A DNA stretch of 64,000 nucleotides from an uncultured Coriobacteriaceae bacterium (GTDB taxonomy: Bacteria > Actinomycetota > Coriobacteriia > Coriobacteriales > Coriobacteriaceae), in NCBI GenBank assembly GCA_944319885.1, contig CALUFC010000002.1:1-64000 (forward strand), given 5' to 3'. The notes beneath the pieces were generated by a model. It saw only the letters and a program-made list of their open reading frames with translations. It made no database searches and was not told the DNA's origin. Positions 17,827-28,684 of the stretch are shown here, one piece after another. Position 1 is the stretch's first letter. Every line of letters starts with the position of its first letter. A program made the translations under genes and the position numbers.

Positions 17827-19404
17827 TCAGCTCAGCCGATACTTGAGATGCGGGTCGTTTTTCACCGTAGTGGTGGGGGCTATGAATCCGCGCGCCACCA
17901 GATCCCGCAATGCCTTGAGCACCGTTGGCCTCGAACGACCCGTCTTGCGCACAATGCCGGCCGTTCCCATTTCGCCTGCGCTCCGAATGGCATCGAGGAC
18001 CTCTCGCTCGGTCATCCCCAACGCAGTCGGCACGTCATACGGTCCACTCATGCGAACAACGCTGCGTCCTGAAGGATTCGCAGGATTTGCTAATGAGCGC
18101 TCGGCATCACGAAGCAGCCCGTCGCCAGGACGGATGCCCTCGGGGCCAAACAGCGTGAGCGAAAACCGCGAGATGCTATCGCGGGGAAGCGGCTCGGGTA
18201 GGCCCGCATCCTGAAAGGCACGCTGCATGGCCCGGTAACCGCTACCCCGATTCTCGGCAAGAAAGCCACCCTGCTCGCTTGGCGTACTTTCCAACATCGC
18301 CGCAAGTCGGCTGTTGCGCCGCGAGCTAACCGCCTCAGTTCCCAGAGAATCTATCGTCATGATGCCGAATAGCCCTCCTGGGTTGATAATCTCAAGACGG
18401 TCCGGAAAGAGATCGAGATGAATCGAGCTCCCCAGCGCATCCGGAGAGTAGTCACGATGCATCACAGCGTTCACCAAAGCCTCGCGAAGAGCGTCAAGCG
18501 GGTATTCGTGAACGTCACGACGATAAAGGCCCTCGATGCGCGCACCTGTTCTCGTGTTGCGCAGCACCGCAGCCACTGCTTCCTCGATCATAGCGGGCGC
18601 TGCGCCAACGCACGTATGGGAGTCGAGAAACCGTTTTCCGTCGGGAGTCGTATCATCTCGTCGCGTGGTGTAGTAGCTCGTAAACGAGATGGTGAGTGCT
18701 GGATAGAACTCCTGCGGATATCTCCCGAGCGCCACAAGCCCCGCCAGCGTTGGCCGCATCACGCCATCCTCATCGGGCGAGGCGATACCGAGGGTCCGCA
18801 ATGCCTCATCAAACTCAAGGCGCCCGATATAGCGCGGATGAATCGCGCGTTCCCGCGCGATCAGCTGAGCAACCAACTGCCCATCAAGGTCCTCAACGGT
18901 GGCGTCTACCACGAGGGCACGATCATGACGCGGTTGTTCACGCTCTTCGAGGAGCCGGTCGACCTCGTAAGGCGACAGCCTCCGGTCGCCATCTCCCACC
19001 CGCAGATACGACCCGCCGTAGCGCCCCTGTTTGACAACAAAACAGGGCTTGTCCTTCGGTCGCAGCTCTTCGACCGATGCCACCAGCACCGGAGCTCCCT
19101 CGAACGTGAGCACGTCCATGACGGGATGGATTGACGGCGAAAGCTCTTCAAGACATACGTGTGAAAAGGCATCTTGAATACGAGAAGCATCGAACCCGGC
19201 TGCCGGGTTAAAACCATGTGCCTCGTCGAGTCCCAAGATGATAACGCCGCCAGCACTGTTGGCGAGGCCCGATATCGTCCGCGCGATATCCTTGGTGAGC
19301 CCGCCGACGCACGATTTGACCTCGCAACGGCCAGAGTCCGTCCCTGCCGCGCGCACGCGCGCAACAATGTGCGCGAGCGTCGAATCGTTTATCACCGGCA
19401 GCAT
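17827..19404 (-). CDS. AlbA_2 plus ATPase-like (COG2865 type) transcriptional regulator, 525 aa
   Basis: The N-terminal AlbA_2 domain (about residues 15-150) shows CEVKSCVGGLTKDIARTISGLANSAGG followed by VIILGLDE. The middle (about 280-420) has the HATPase_c_4 pattern, with REALVNAVMHRDYS and INPGGLFG. The last 60 residues form a winged helix (MGTAGIVRKTGRSRPTVLKALRDLVARGFI). Such proteins usually act as transcription regulators. AAGGAGG precedes the ATG, and a doubled palindrome lies just upstream, suggesting self-repression. It appears monocistronic. Confidence 0.85.
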   Translation of the reverse strand: MLPVINDSTLAHIVARVRAAGTDSGRCEVKSCVGGLTKDIARTISGLANSAGGVIILGLDEAHGFNPAAGFDASRIQDAFSHVCLEELSPSIHPVMDVLTFEGAPVLVASVEELRPKDKPCFVVKQGRYGGSYLRVGDGDRRLSPYEVDRLLEEREQPRHDRALVVDATVEDLDGQLVAQLIARERAIHPRYIGRLEFDEALRTLGIASPDEDGVMRPTLAGLVALGRYPQEFYPALTISFTSYYTTRRDDTTPDGKRFLDSHTCVGAAPAMIEEAVAAVLRNTRTGARIEGLYRRDVHEYPLDALREALVNAVMHRDYSPDALGSSIHLDLFPDRLEIINPGGLFGIMTIDSLGTEAVSSRRNSRLAAMLESTPSEQGGFLAENRGSGYRAMQRAFQDAGLPEPLPRDSISRFSLTLFGPEGIRPGDGLLRDAERSLANPANPSGRSVVRMSGPYDVPTALGMTEREVLDAIRSAGEMGTAGIVRKTGRSRPTVLKALRDLVARGFIAPTTTVKNDPHLKYRLS

Positions 19405-19422
19405 CGCAGTCGCCTCCTTGAT

Positions 19423-19450
19423 AGTTACTAGTAACTTTACTAGTAACTAT
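19423..19450. promoter_or_regulatory. Doubled palindrome, candidate operator of the COG2865-type regulator
   Basis: TTACTAGTAAC occurs at 19425-19435 and again at 19437-19447, a 12-bp period. The first copy sits in a perfect 14-bp palindrome (19423-19436). It lies directly upstream of the ribosome site of the gene starting at 19404, so a bound dimer pair would block expression. Confidence 0.65.
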
Positions 19451-19498
19451 CACCAGCAACAAGTAGCTCTCACGGTAATTCCCTTAGGCCTGTGAGCA

Positions 19499-21769
<2,271 letters not shown>

Positions 21770-21840
21770 TCATTGCTGCCGTATAGGGTACCATCCTTGG
21801 AGCCAAGTAAGCATAGGGTGTCATCGAGCGATAGCGTCAC

Positions 21841-21877
21841 AAAAGGCGCGACGCACTCCAAAGAGCGCGCCGCGCCT
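21841..21877 (-). terminator. Terminator closing the rnf operon
   Basis: A 13-bp stem with every position paired (two G-U) is formed by 21865-21877 and 21844-21856, followed on the minus strand by four T residues. It begins 26 nt after the small ORF at 21903, so the rnf transcript ends without an rnfB gene. Confidence 0.85.
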
Positions 21878-21902
21878 CGTCGCAGCTTATGGTACAGATG
21901 CC

Positions 21903-22082
21903 TTACGCCCCAGCGGCGTCCGGACCCTCGGTTGCCTCGCCGGCCTCATCAGCCTCGGCAGCAGCCTGAGCATCGAGCCAGTCGGCGCGACGCGCAGCGC
22001 GCGAGGCGAAACCAATCACCGCAGCAGGAATCAGCGCTACCACCAGCATGAAGACGGGAGGCGCAATCAGATACATTCCCAT
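21903..22082 (-). CDS. Small membrane protein at the end of the rnf operon, 59 aa
   Basis: The product begins MGMYLIAPPVFMLVVALIP, forming one membrane helix (about 5-25), followed by a basic stretch (ASRAARRADW) and an acidic Ala/Glu-rich tail. The ATG at 22082 has a strong TAAGGAGG site that includes the rnfA stop codon, so it is almost certainly translated with rnfA. Its place is where rnfB normally lies. The helix plus the following GFASRAARR loosely recall the RnfB membrane anchor, but no cysteine is present. Function unknown. Confidence 0.75.
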   Translation of the reverse strand: MGMYLIAPPVFMLVVALIPAAVIGFASRAARRADWLDAQAAAEADEAGEATEGPDAAGA

Positions 22083-22095
22083 GATTCAGACCTCC

Positions 22096-22692
22096 TTAGA
22101 CGAACATGCCGCCGGCGATGCCCGCGACGCCCGTGAACGCGAGCGCCATGAGCGAGGCGGTGACGAGCGAGATGGGCAGACCGCGCAGCACACCGGGCAC
22201 GAGCGTATCGTCGATACGGTCGCGAACGGTAGCAAAGAGCACCACGGCAATGAAAGCGCCCAGACCAGCACCGAACGCCGAACCGATCGCGACGTCGTAG
22301 GTTGTCACCTCGGTGGATGCGGCAAGTGCGAGCGGCACGGCGAGCACCGCGGCGTTCACGGCGAGCACAGCGCACATCTGGTAGATATGCGTGCGCGCCA
22401 CCTTGTCCTTACCGGTTGCCATATAGGCGCCCACCGCAAAGATGACGGCACTGCTCACCAAGAGATACAGCGCCGGCGCGAGGTAGGTAAGCCCCCACGG
22501 CACAAGCATCCACGTGTAGAGCGGCCAGCCAACGAGGCCCGCGACAAAACACGCCGCCCACAGCGCGCCGCCGAAGCGAAACGCGTCCTGGGGGCGCTGC
22601 GCGATCAGAATGACCGCGACCATGCCAACAAGCTGACCATAGACGATGTTCTGGTCGAGCGCGGCAGAAAAGAGCGCGTTCAGAAACTCCAT
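22096..22692 (-). CDS. rnfA: Rnf electron transport complex subunit A
   Basis: An integral membrane subunit of the ferredoxin:NAD oxidoreductase ion pump. The 198 residues form six hydrophobic helices (NIVYGQLVGMVAVILIAQRP, then LALPLALAASTEV and others), with NAAVLAVPLAL matching the RnfA/RnfE fold. Its ATG shares a base with the rnfE stop (TAATG). Length fits the family (about 190-200). Confidence 0.9.
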   Translation of the reverse strand: MEFLNALFSAALDQNIVYGQLVGMVAVILIAQRPQDAFRFGGALWAACFVAGLVGWPLYTWMLVPWGLTYLAPALYLLVSSAVIFAVGAYMATGKDKVARTHIYQMCAVLAVNAAVLAVPLALAASTEVTTYDVAIGSAFGAGLGAFIAVVLFATVRDRIDDTLVPGVLRGLPISLVTASLMALAFTGVAGIAGGMFV

Positions 22693-23351
22693 TAGCGCTC
22701 ACCTCCCTGAGTAGCCCCGTCATCGGCGGCATTGGCATTCGCAGCCGCGATGATCGAATTCACGAACACCGCCACGAGCGCGAGCACGAGCAGCGAACCG
22801 GCGGGCGTTCCGAAGATCGCAATCGGCGACGCAGCGAGCTCTTTGTTTACCAGGCCGAAAACCTCGCCCGTGGAGAACATGCCATTGATGAAGCCGATGA
22901 ACGCGAGCGTGCAGAATGTGCACACCGCTCCGAAGAGCGCCGTACCCGCCACGGAACCGCGTGCAGGCGCGCTCGTGAACCCATCATCGTAGATAAAGGC
23001 GACCACAAGGCCGTTCACCGCCGCAAGCGGCAGGTAGATGCCAAGCTCCTGATGCGCCACGGGGTCGATCACGCGGACCGCGAACGAGATGAGCGTCACC
23101 ACCGTTGCGCTCACCAGCAGCAGCACCGGAATGCGGGCAAAGATGCCGGTGATGGAGCGCAGCGGGCGCGCAAGGATCGCCATGACCACGATGGCGATGG
23201 CGCTCACCGCACCCATGGCAACGCCGTTCTCAAGCGACGTGGCGGCAGCGAGGCCGGTCAGCGAGCCGGCGACCACCAAGAAGGTGGGCGTGTGCACGAG
23301 CGCGCTCAGTCGCTCGTTCTGCTCACGCACCACAGATTCATGCAGTGCCAT
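22692..23351 (-). CDS. rnfE: Rnf electron transport complex subunit E
   Basis: A membrane subunit related to RnfA with inverted topology. The 219 residues include six helices, with LGIYLPLAAVNGLVV as a recognisable segment. The ATG at 23351 (MALHESVVREQ) was chosen because GGGAGGT lies 8 nt upstream. It starts 1 nt after the rnfG stop. Confidence 0.9.
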   Translation of the reverse strand: MALHESVVREQNERLSALVHTPTFLVVAGSLTGLAAATSLENGVAMGAVSAIAIVVMAILARPLRSITGIFARIPVLLLVSATVVTLISFAVRVIDPVAHQELGIYLPLAAVNGLVVAFIYDDGFTSAPARGSVAGTALFGAVCTFCTLAFIGFINGMFSTGEVFGLVNKELAASPIAIFGTPAGSLLVLALVAVFVNSIIAAANANAADDGATQGGER

Positions 23352-23352
23352 C

Positions 23353-23967
23353 TTAGTTACCTCCCAGCTGAGCGTACGCCTCGAAGGCGATGTTGAGGTT
23401 CTCGACCACGGCTGTCGAGGTGAACGTAGCACCGGAGACGCCGTCGACATGGGTCTCATCGGAACCCGGTTCCTCGATGGTGAGGGTGCCGGTTGCCTCA
23501 AGCCCGGCAAACGTTGCGAAGAAGTCGTCGGTCAAGGCATTGGAGCCGATGCCATCGGTCTCGTTTTCGGCAACCACCTGGATGCCGGCCACGGTACCAT
23601 CGCTGGCGATGCCCACCATGAGCTCGACGTCGCCCGCATAGCCGGTCGACGTCACGTCGAACACGTATCCACCGGTATCGGCCTGATACACCGAGTTCAA
23701 ACCCTCGATGGAGGGAGCAGCGACCTCGGTGAACGAGCTGGCATCAGGGAACAGCAGCGCGCGCTGCGCGCCGCCCTGTGCCTCGTCGAGACGGGCGTCA
23801 GCATCTGCGAACGCGGTTGAGCCCCACTGGCCATAGTAATAGGTACCGGACATCACGATGCCGCACACCAGCGCCGCAGCCAGCACGACCACGAACGTGT
23901 AGAGCGAGCCGTTGCGATGACGAGCAATCCAGCTGAGCTTGGGCGTAGATTCGTTAGACGAGGGCAT
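23353..23967 (-). CDS. rnfG: Rnf electron transport complex subunit G (covalent FMN)
   Basis: A membrane-anchored, outward-facing flavoprotein. One helix lies at about 22-44 (YTFVVVLAAALVCGIVM). The FMN attachment motif is near the C-terminus: DGVSGATFTSTAV, where Thr receives FMN. The start at 23967 (MPSSNES) follows GGGAGG by 8 nt; the ATG 9 nt upstream is too close. It overlaps rnfD by 14 nt. Confidence 0.9.
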   Translation of the reverse strand: MPSSNESTPKLSWIARHRNGSLYTFVVVLAAALVCGIVMSGTYYYGQWGSTAFADADARLDEAQGGAQRALLFPDASSFTEVAAPSIEGLNSVYQADTGGYVFDVTSTGYAGDVELMVGIASDGTVAGIQVVAENETDGIGSNALTDDFFATFAGLEATGTLTIEEPGSDETHVDGVSGATFTSTAVVENLNIAFEAYAQLGGN

Positions 23968-24886
23968 TCTTGACACCTCCCACCGGCTGCGTCCGCGTAT
24001 AGCGGTCGATCAGCGGAACGAACATGTTCATGAAGAGAATGGAGAACGCCACGCCCTCGGGAGCGGAGGCGAACAGGCGGACGAGCGCGGTGATGAGGCC
24101 GCACCCGATACCGAAGATGATCTTGCCCTTCGACGTCATGGGCGTCGTGGTGTAGTCGGTTGCCATGAAGAAGGCGCCGAGCGCGAGACCGCCGGAAAGC
24201 ACCTGATACACGGGATCCTGGCCGCCGAGCGCGGTGACGATGGCGACGGTGCCAATGAAGGGCACGGTTGCCCAACCATCGACAACCTTGACCGCCAACA
24301 GGAAGATGTAGCCGATGAGCAGCGTGATGATGCAGGTCTCACCGAGCGCGCCGGCGTGGTTGCCCAGCAGCATGTCCATATAGCTGTAGGGCTCGGCACC
24401 GGAGGCGACCATGGCAAGCGGGGTCGCGCCGGTGATGGCGTCGAGCGGCTTGCCCATGACGTCCGGATAGCTCGAGAGCGCCGAGGGCAGCGCGACCATG
24501 ATGAAGATACGGCCCGCGACCGCCGGATTGAAGACGTTGGTGCCGATGCCGCCGAAGAGCATCTTCACCACGATGATGGCGAACGCCGTACCCAGCGCCG
24601 CGATGCCAAACGGGCAGCTCGCAGGCAGGGTGAAGGCGAGCAGCATGGCGGTGACCACACAGGAGAGGTCACCCGCGGTGCTCTCGCGATGCATGATGAT
24701 GCAGCACAGGTGCTCGCACACGAGCGCGGTGGCGATGCACACCAGCACCAGCAGCGGCGCGCCCAGGCCGTAGAGCACGGTGGCCGCGATAAGCGTGGGC
24801 ACGAGTGCCAGGCACACGCAGCCCATGATCTTGAATGTCATCGAGTCCCCGTGGAAATGAGGGGACGCCTCGTTGATCAGGTTCAT
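23954..24886 (-). CDS. rnfD: Rnf electron transport complex subunit D (covalent FMN)
   Basis: A multi-helix membrane subunit. It begins MNLINEASPHFHGDSMTFKIMG and carries the second flavinylation motif, DAITGATPLAMV, at about residues 150-161. The 310-aa length is typical. It starts 3 nt after the rnfC stop. The sequence suggests a full-length subunit, not a remnant. Confidence 0.92.
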   Translation of the reverse strand: MNLINEASPHFHGDSMTFKIMGCVCLALVPTLIAATVLYGLGAPLLVLVCIATALVCEHLCCIIMHRESTAGDLSCVVTAMLLAFTLPASCPFGIAALGTAFAIIVVKMLFGGIGTNVFNPAVAGRIFIMVALPSALSSYPDVMGKPLDAITGATPLAMVASGAEPYSYMDMLLGNHAGALGETCIITLLIGYIFLLAVKVVDGWATVPFIGTVAIVTALGGQDPVYQVLSGGLALGAFFMATDYTTTPMTSKGKIIFGIGCGLITALVRLFASAPEGVAFSILFMNMFVPLIDRYTRTQPVGGVKNALV

Positions 24887-24889
24887 CGC

Positions 24890-26227
24890 TTAAGCCCCCT
24901 TCACAGGTTGCGTGAGGCGCGCGACCTCGGAGCGGTAAATGCCCTTGCCCTCGTGAATCGAGGCGGTGATGCGGCGGTGTGCCGGGCAGGCGAACGCGCA
25001 GGAACCGCACTCCATGCAGTTCATGACCGCGAACTCATCGAGCTTGACGGCATCGTGAGCGCGGGCGGCAGCGTCGATCGCGAAGGGCATGAGGCCCAAG
25101 GGGCACGCGCGCACGCAACGGCCGCAACGAATGCAGGGCGTCTCGTCGGGCAGGATCGCCTTATCCTCAATGCAGAGGATGGCGTTGTTGGCCTTCAGAA
25201 TCGGGCAGTCGATATCGGAGATGGTGCGACCCATCATAGGGCCGCCCATGATGATCTTGCGCGGATCCTTGGAAAGGCCACCCGTGGCCTCAACTGCATC
25301 ATGCACGCTGATGCCGATGGGCACCTCGTAGTTGCCCGGATTGGCCACGCAGTCGCCGGCGATGGTGAGCACCTTGCTCACGAGCGGCATGCCGCTACGG
25401 AAGAACTCTTCCACCATCGACACCGTGGTGACGTTCATCACAAGGCAGCCCACGTCGGCCGGCAGGCCACCGGCGGGCACCTGACGTCCCGTAGCAGCCT
25501 CGATGACGACCTTCTCGCCGCCGGCGGGGTACTTGGTGGGCACGCGCAAGACCTCGATGAAGTCCTCGTAGCCCTTCTCCTTGATCATGGCCTCGAGGGC
25601 ATCCTGCGCTTCGGGCTTATTGTTCTCGACGCCAATGCAGGCCGCCGGAATCTCGAGCGCGCGGGCGCAGCGCGCCACGCCCTCCACCACGCGCTCGGTG
25701 TGCTCGAGCATCTGGCGGAAGTCGCTCGTGATGAACGGCTCGCACTCCATGGCGTTGATGAGGAGGTACTCGAACTCCTTGCCTTTGGGAGCGCGCATCT
25801 TGAACCACGTGGGGAACGACGCGCCGCCCAAACCGACCATGCCGGACGCGCGCACGCAGTCGATGAACTCCTCTTTCGTGGTGTAGCTCGGCACCGCGAT
25901 GGCGGGGTCGTGCTCCATCTTGCCATCCGAGGCAATCTCGACCACCGGGGCCGTCTGGCCCGTGGGCAGCGTCTCGGTTCCCACGAAGGTCACCGTGCCC
26001 GACACGGACGCGTGAATAGGCGCGTAGAGCCCCTCGCCATCGCCGATCAACGTGCCCACATACACGTGGTCGCCCTCTGCGACCACGGGCTTGCAGGGCG
26101 CGCCGATATGCATGTTCAGCGGGATGCGCACCTGCTTGGGCGGATCGATCGGCGCGACGGGGCAGTCGCGCGTGTCCTTACACTGGGGCGGATGCACGCC
26201 GCCCAGCGTCTTGTGCAGAGAGAACAT
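24890..26227 (-). CDS. rnfC: Rnf electron transport complex subunit C
   Basis: The NADH-side peripheral subunit. It opens MFSLHKTLGGVHPPQCKD, has the FMN/NAD-binding part at about 100-330 (VGLGGASFPTWFKM and LLINAMECEPFITSD), then two 4Fe-4S motifs: CIRCGRCVRACP and CMECGSCAFACP. The start at 26227 follows GAAGGGGAG. As first gene of the operon it has its own promoter. Conserved cluster cysteines suggest it works as in other Rnf complexes. Confidence 0.93.
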   Translation of the reverse strand: MFSLHKTLGGVHPPQCKDTRDCPVAPIDPPKQVRIPLNMHIGAPCKPVVAEGDHVYVGTLIGDGEGLYAPIHASVSGTVTFVGTETLPTGQTAPVVEIASDGKMEHDPAIAVPSYTTKEEFIDCVRASGMVGLGGASFPTWFKMRAPKGKEFEYLLINAMECEPFITSDFRQMLEHTERVVEGVARCARALEIPAACIGVENNKPEAQDALEAMIKEKGYEDFIEVLRVPTKYPAGGEKVVIEAATGRQVPAGGLPADVGCLVMNVTTVSMVEEFFRSGMPLVSKVLTIAGDCVANPGNYEVPIGISVHDAVEATGGLSKDPRKIIMGGPMMGRTISDIDCPILKANNAILCIEDKAILPDETPCIRCGRCVRACPLGLMPFAIDAAARAHDAVKLDEFAVMNCMECGSCAFACPAHRRITASIHEGKGIYRSEVARLTQPVKGA

Positions 26228-26248
26228 CAACTCCCCTTCCCCTCTCAA

Positions 26249-26270
26249 AACGAGATCAGGCAATCTCGTT
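26249..26270. promoter_or_regulatory. Inverted repeat in the rnfC leader
   Basis: AACGAGAT at 26249-26256 pairs with ATCTCGTT at 26263-26270 across a 6-nt loop, just upstream of the rnfC ribosome site. It could be an operator or a small leader hairpin; which one is not decidable from sequence. Confidence 0.4.
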
Positions 26271-26303
26271 AGTTAGCACGATGTGGAAGCATGCCTGCTC
26301 TCT

Positions 26304-26332
26304 ATTGTAACGATGTGTCTCCACATTTTGAA
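26304..26332 (-). promoter_or_regulatory. Predicted promoter of the rnf operon
   Basis: On the minus strand, -35 TTCAAA (26327-26332) and -10 TACAAT (26304-26309) are 17 nt apart. ATGTGGA and TCCACAT arms at 26281-26287 and 26320-26326 flank the -10 region. The leader to the rnfC ATG is about 70 nt. Confidence 0.55.
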
Positions 26333-26452
26333 CACGAGATTAGGGCACAGCACCGTATGGCGGCGTTCGAATTATTCTATTTTGAGAATAGTTTCAGGAC
26401 AGGGGCGGCCGCGGTCTAGCAGCAACGAACCCTCCTCGCGCCGGCGGTGCTC

Positions 26453-26926
26453 CTACCCCTCCGAAAGCTCGACCTGGCGGTAACGAATCCCGCAGCGTTC
26501 GAAGATGTTCTGCGAGATAAGGTTGTCCTCGGTGCCGGCGTATTTGTTATCGAGGTACACCACCTCGCCAACGCCCGCTTGAACGAGCGTTTTAGCGCAC
26601 TCGTGACACGGGAAGAGCGTGACGTACACGGTGGCACCTGTCATGTCTTTGAGCGAGCCGCGGTAATTCAAGATCGCATTCGCCTCGGCATGGATCACAT
26701 AGTTGTGCTTGTCGTAGAGCGGGTCGGGCGCGGTGCCCCAGGGAAACTCATCGTCGTTGAGGCCGGAGGGCGTGCCGTTATACCCCACCGAGAGAATGCG
26801 ATGGTTGGTGTCGGCGATGCACGCACCCACCTGCGTGTTGGGATCCTTGCTGCGCAGACTCGCCGCGATGGCGACCCGCATAAAGAACTCATCCCAGCTA
26901 ATGACGTCCTGGCGCTTGCCCGGCAT
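26453..26926 (-). CDS. Deoxycytidylate (dCMP) deaminase family protein, 157 aa
   Basis: Converts dCMP to dUMP for thymidylate synthesis. The zinc site is complete: HAEAN with the catalytic Glu, and PCHECAK. The GACIADTNHRILSVGYNGTPSG segment is typical of dCMP deaminases. The ATG follows GGGAGG. Relatives include ComEB of Bacillus. It is 95 nt downstream of the htrA stop, with a terminator between, so it is probably expressed separately. Confidence 0.92.
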   Translation of the reverse strand: MPGKRQDVISWDEFFMRVAIAASLRSKDPNTQVGACIADTNHRILSVGYNGTPSGLNDDEFPWGTAPDPLYDKHNYVIHAEANAILNYRGSLKDMTGATVYVTLFPCHECAKTLVQAGVGEVVYLDNKYAGTEDNLISQNIFERCGIRYRQVELSEG

Positions 26927-26957
26927 GGCAACCTCCCGAATCCAGCTCTCTACGAAA

Positions 26958-26986
26958 CCGCCCCCGGCGCGACCTGCCGGGGGCGG
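26958..26986 (-). terminator. Terminator after htrA
   Basis: An 11-bp perfect GC stem (CCGCCCCCGGC at 26958-26968 with GCCGGGGGCGG at 26976-26986), followed on the minus strand by TTTCG. It starts 36 nt after the htrA stop. Confidence 0.75.
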
Positions 26987-27021
26987 AGCGTTAGTGCTAT
27001 CTTACCCAACGAAACGGGCTG

Positions 27022-28482
27022 CTAGAAGCCCTGGCCGTAACCATAGCCATCGCCATAGCCGCCGCCACCGCCGAAGAGCCGGTTGAAGTACTCCAGCAGC
27101 TCCTCCTCGGTCATGCCGGAGCTGTTGCCGGCCGAGTTGTCCTGCTGGTCGCTCTGTAGCTCGGCGTCGGAGCCAAGCGTGACCTCGACCTCGACGTCGT
27201 CGGTGCCGCGCACCACCTTGAGCTTCACCTTATCGCCCACCGCGAACTCGCGCAGCGCGATGATGAGGCCGTCGGCCGAAGAAACCTCCTCACCGTTCAC
27301 CGCGACCACGATGTCGCCCTGCTGAAGCCCGGCCTCCTCGGCAGGCGTCCCGGGGTTCACCGTCTCGATATAGGCGCCCTCGGTTACCGCGAGGTTCCGC
27401 TGGCGTGCGGTATAGGCGTTCACCGAGCTCACGCTCACGCCCAGATAGGGGTGCGCCGGCGTCTCGCCCGCAATGATCTGGTCTGCGATGTTCTTGGCGT
27501 AGTTCACCGGGATCGCGAAGCCCACGCCCGAGCTCGAGCCGGAGTAGGACTCGATGATGGAGTTGATGCCGATGAGCTTGCCCTCGCTGTTCACGAGCGC
27601 GCCACCGGAGTTGCCGGGGTTGATGGCGGCATCGGTCTGGATCATGTTGGCGTAGATGCTCGTGCCGGTGGAGGACTGCATGGCCGTGGAGCGATACAGC
27701 GCGCTCACAATGCCCGTCGAGACCGACTGCTCGTTGCCAAAGGGACTGCCGATCGCCATGACCCATTCGCCTACGGTGATGTCGTCGGAGTCGCCAATCT
27801 CGATCGGCGTCAGCGAGAGATCGGCAGCGTCCGTGAGGCGAACCACGGCCAGGTCGCTCGACTCATCGGAGCCAACGATCTCCGCCTCATGGCTCGACTC
27901 GTCGCTCAACGTGACCATGACCGACGTCGCGCCCTGGATCACGTGGTAGTTGGTCAGAATGTTGCCGTCGGTATCGAGGATCACGCCCGATCCGATGCCG
28001 CCGCCCGAGGCGCTCTCCGTGGTAAGGGAGACAACGGAAGGCAGAGCCTTCGCGGCAACCGCCTCGGCAAGCGTCGTGTCCTCGGGGTCGATGTCGATCG
28101 TCTGCGTGGTGCCGCCCGTCGTTGCCTCGACGTTGGTATCGGTGATACGGAAGGCGCCGGACATCACGAGCGCGATCACGAGCACCGCGCCCACCGCGAG
28201 CCCCGCCAGCGACGCAAGGAATACGGGAATCTTCTTGGTCTTGGTCTTCACCACGGTGTGCGCCATGGTCTCGGTGGATACAAACGGCATGTTCGGCGCG
28301 CCCGCCGCCGCGGATCCCGCCGCATGTCCGTCGGGTGACTGCTGCCACGCAGGCGCTGTCTGCTCTGCGCGCGGCTGAGGCTCAGACGGCGTGGGCTCGA
28401 CCTCCACGCGGGGCGCAGGCGAACCCGCCCCGGTATTCATCCCCATGCCCCCGGGGCGCTGGGGCGTGTGCTCATCGTTCAT
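27022..28482 (-). CDS. htrA: HtrA/DegP-family membrane-anchored serine protease, 486 aa
   Basis: An envelope quality-control protease. The first 85 residues are a Pro/Gln-rich cytosolic stretch, then one membrane helix (PVFLASLAGLAVGAVLVIALVM). The trypsin-like domain has His in NYHVIQG, Asp in SDLAVVRL and Ser in NPGNSGGAL. A single PDZ domain follows (PYLGVSVSSVNA, then EEAGLQQGDIVVAVNG). The C-terminus ends in a Gly/Tyr tail. The ATG at 28482 follows AAAGGAAG. A 16-bp palindrome lies upstream. Confidence 0.92.
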   Translation of the reverse strand: MNDEHTPQRPGGMGMNTGAGSPAPRVEVEPTPSEPQPRAEQTAPAWQQSPDGHAAGSAAAGAPNMPFVSTETMAHTVVKTKTKKIPVFLASLAGLAVGAVLVIALVMSGAFRITDTNVEATTGGTTQTIDIDPEDTTLAEAVAAKALPSVVSLTTESASGGGIGSGVILDTDGNILTNYHVIQGATSVMVTLSDESSHEAEIVGSDESSDLAVVRLTDAADLSLTPIEIGDSDDITVGEWVMAIGSPFGNEQSVSTGIVSALYRSTAMQSSTGTSIYANMIQTDAAINPGNSGGALVNSEGKLIGINSIIESYSGSSSGVGFAIPVNYAKNIADQIIAGETPAHPYLGVSVSSVNAYTARQRNLAVTEGAYIETVNPGTPAEEAGLQQGDIVVAVNGEEVSSADGLIIALREFAVGDKVKLKVVRGTDDVEVEVTLGSDAELQSDQQDNSAGNSSGMTEEELLEYFNRLFGGGGGYGDGYGYGQGF

Positions 28483-28631
28483 GCGAGTACTTCCTTTCCT
28501 CATCGTATGCATTCGGCGAGGTTTTACCCCATTGTATCCACGAGCGAATCAGCGCGCGGCAGGGTTTCAGCAATACTTAAGAGACTGCATTGAGTGCGCA
28601 TGCATCACCACATTGACAGCCTTGGACGCGA

Positions 28632-28647
28632 CATGGTTGCAACCATG
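28632..28647. promoter_or_regulatory. Perfect 16-bp palindrome between htrA and the OmpR-type regulator gene
   Basis: CATGGTTGCAACCATG is symmetric over its whole length, and lies 150 nt upstream of the htrA ATG and 38 nt beyond the stop of the regulator gene. It may be an operator; I cannot name the factor. Confidence 0.45.
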
Positions 28648-28684
28648 CCGCATGCACCTACCAGCAGCTTCGACGGTCGAAGCG

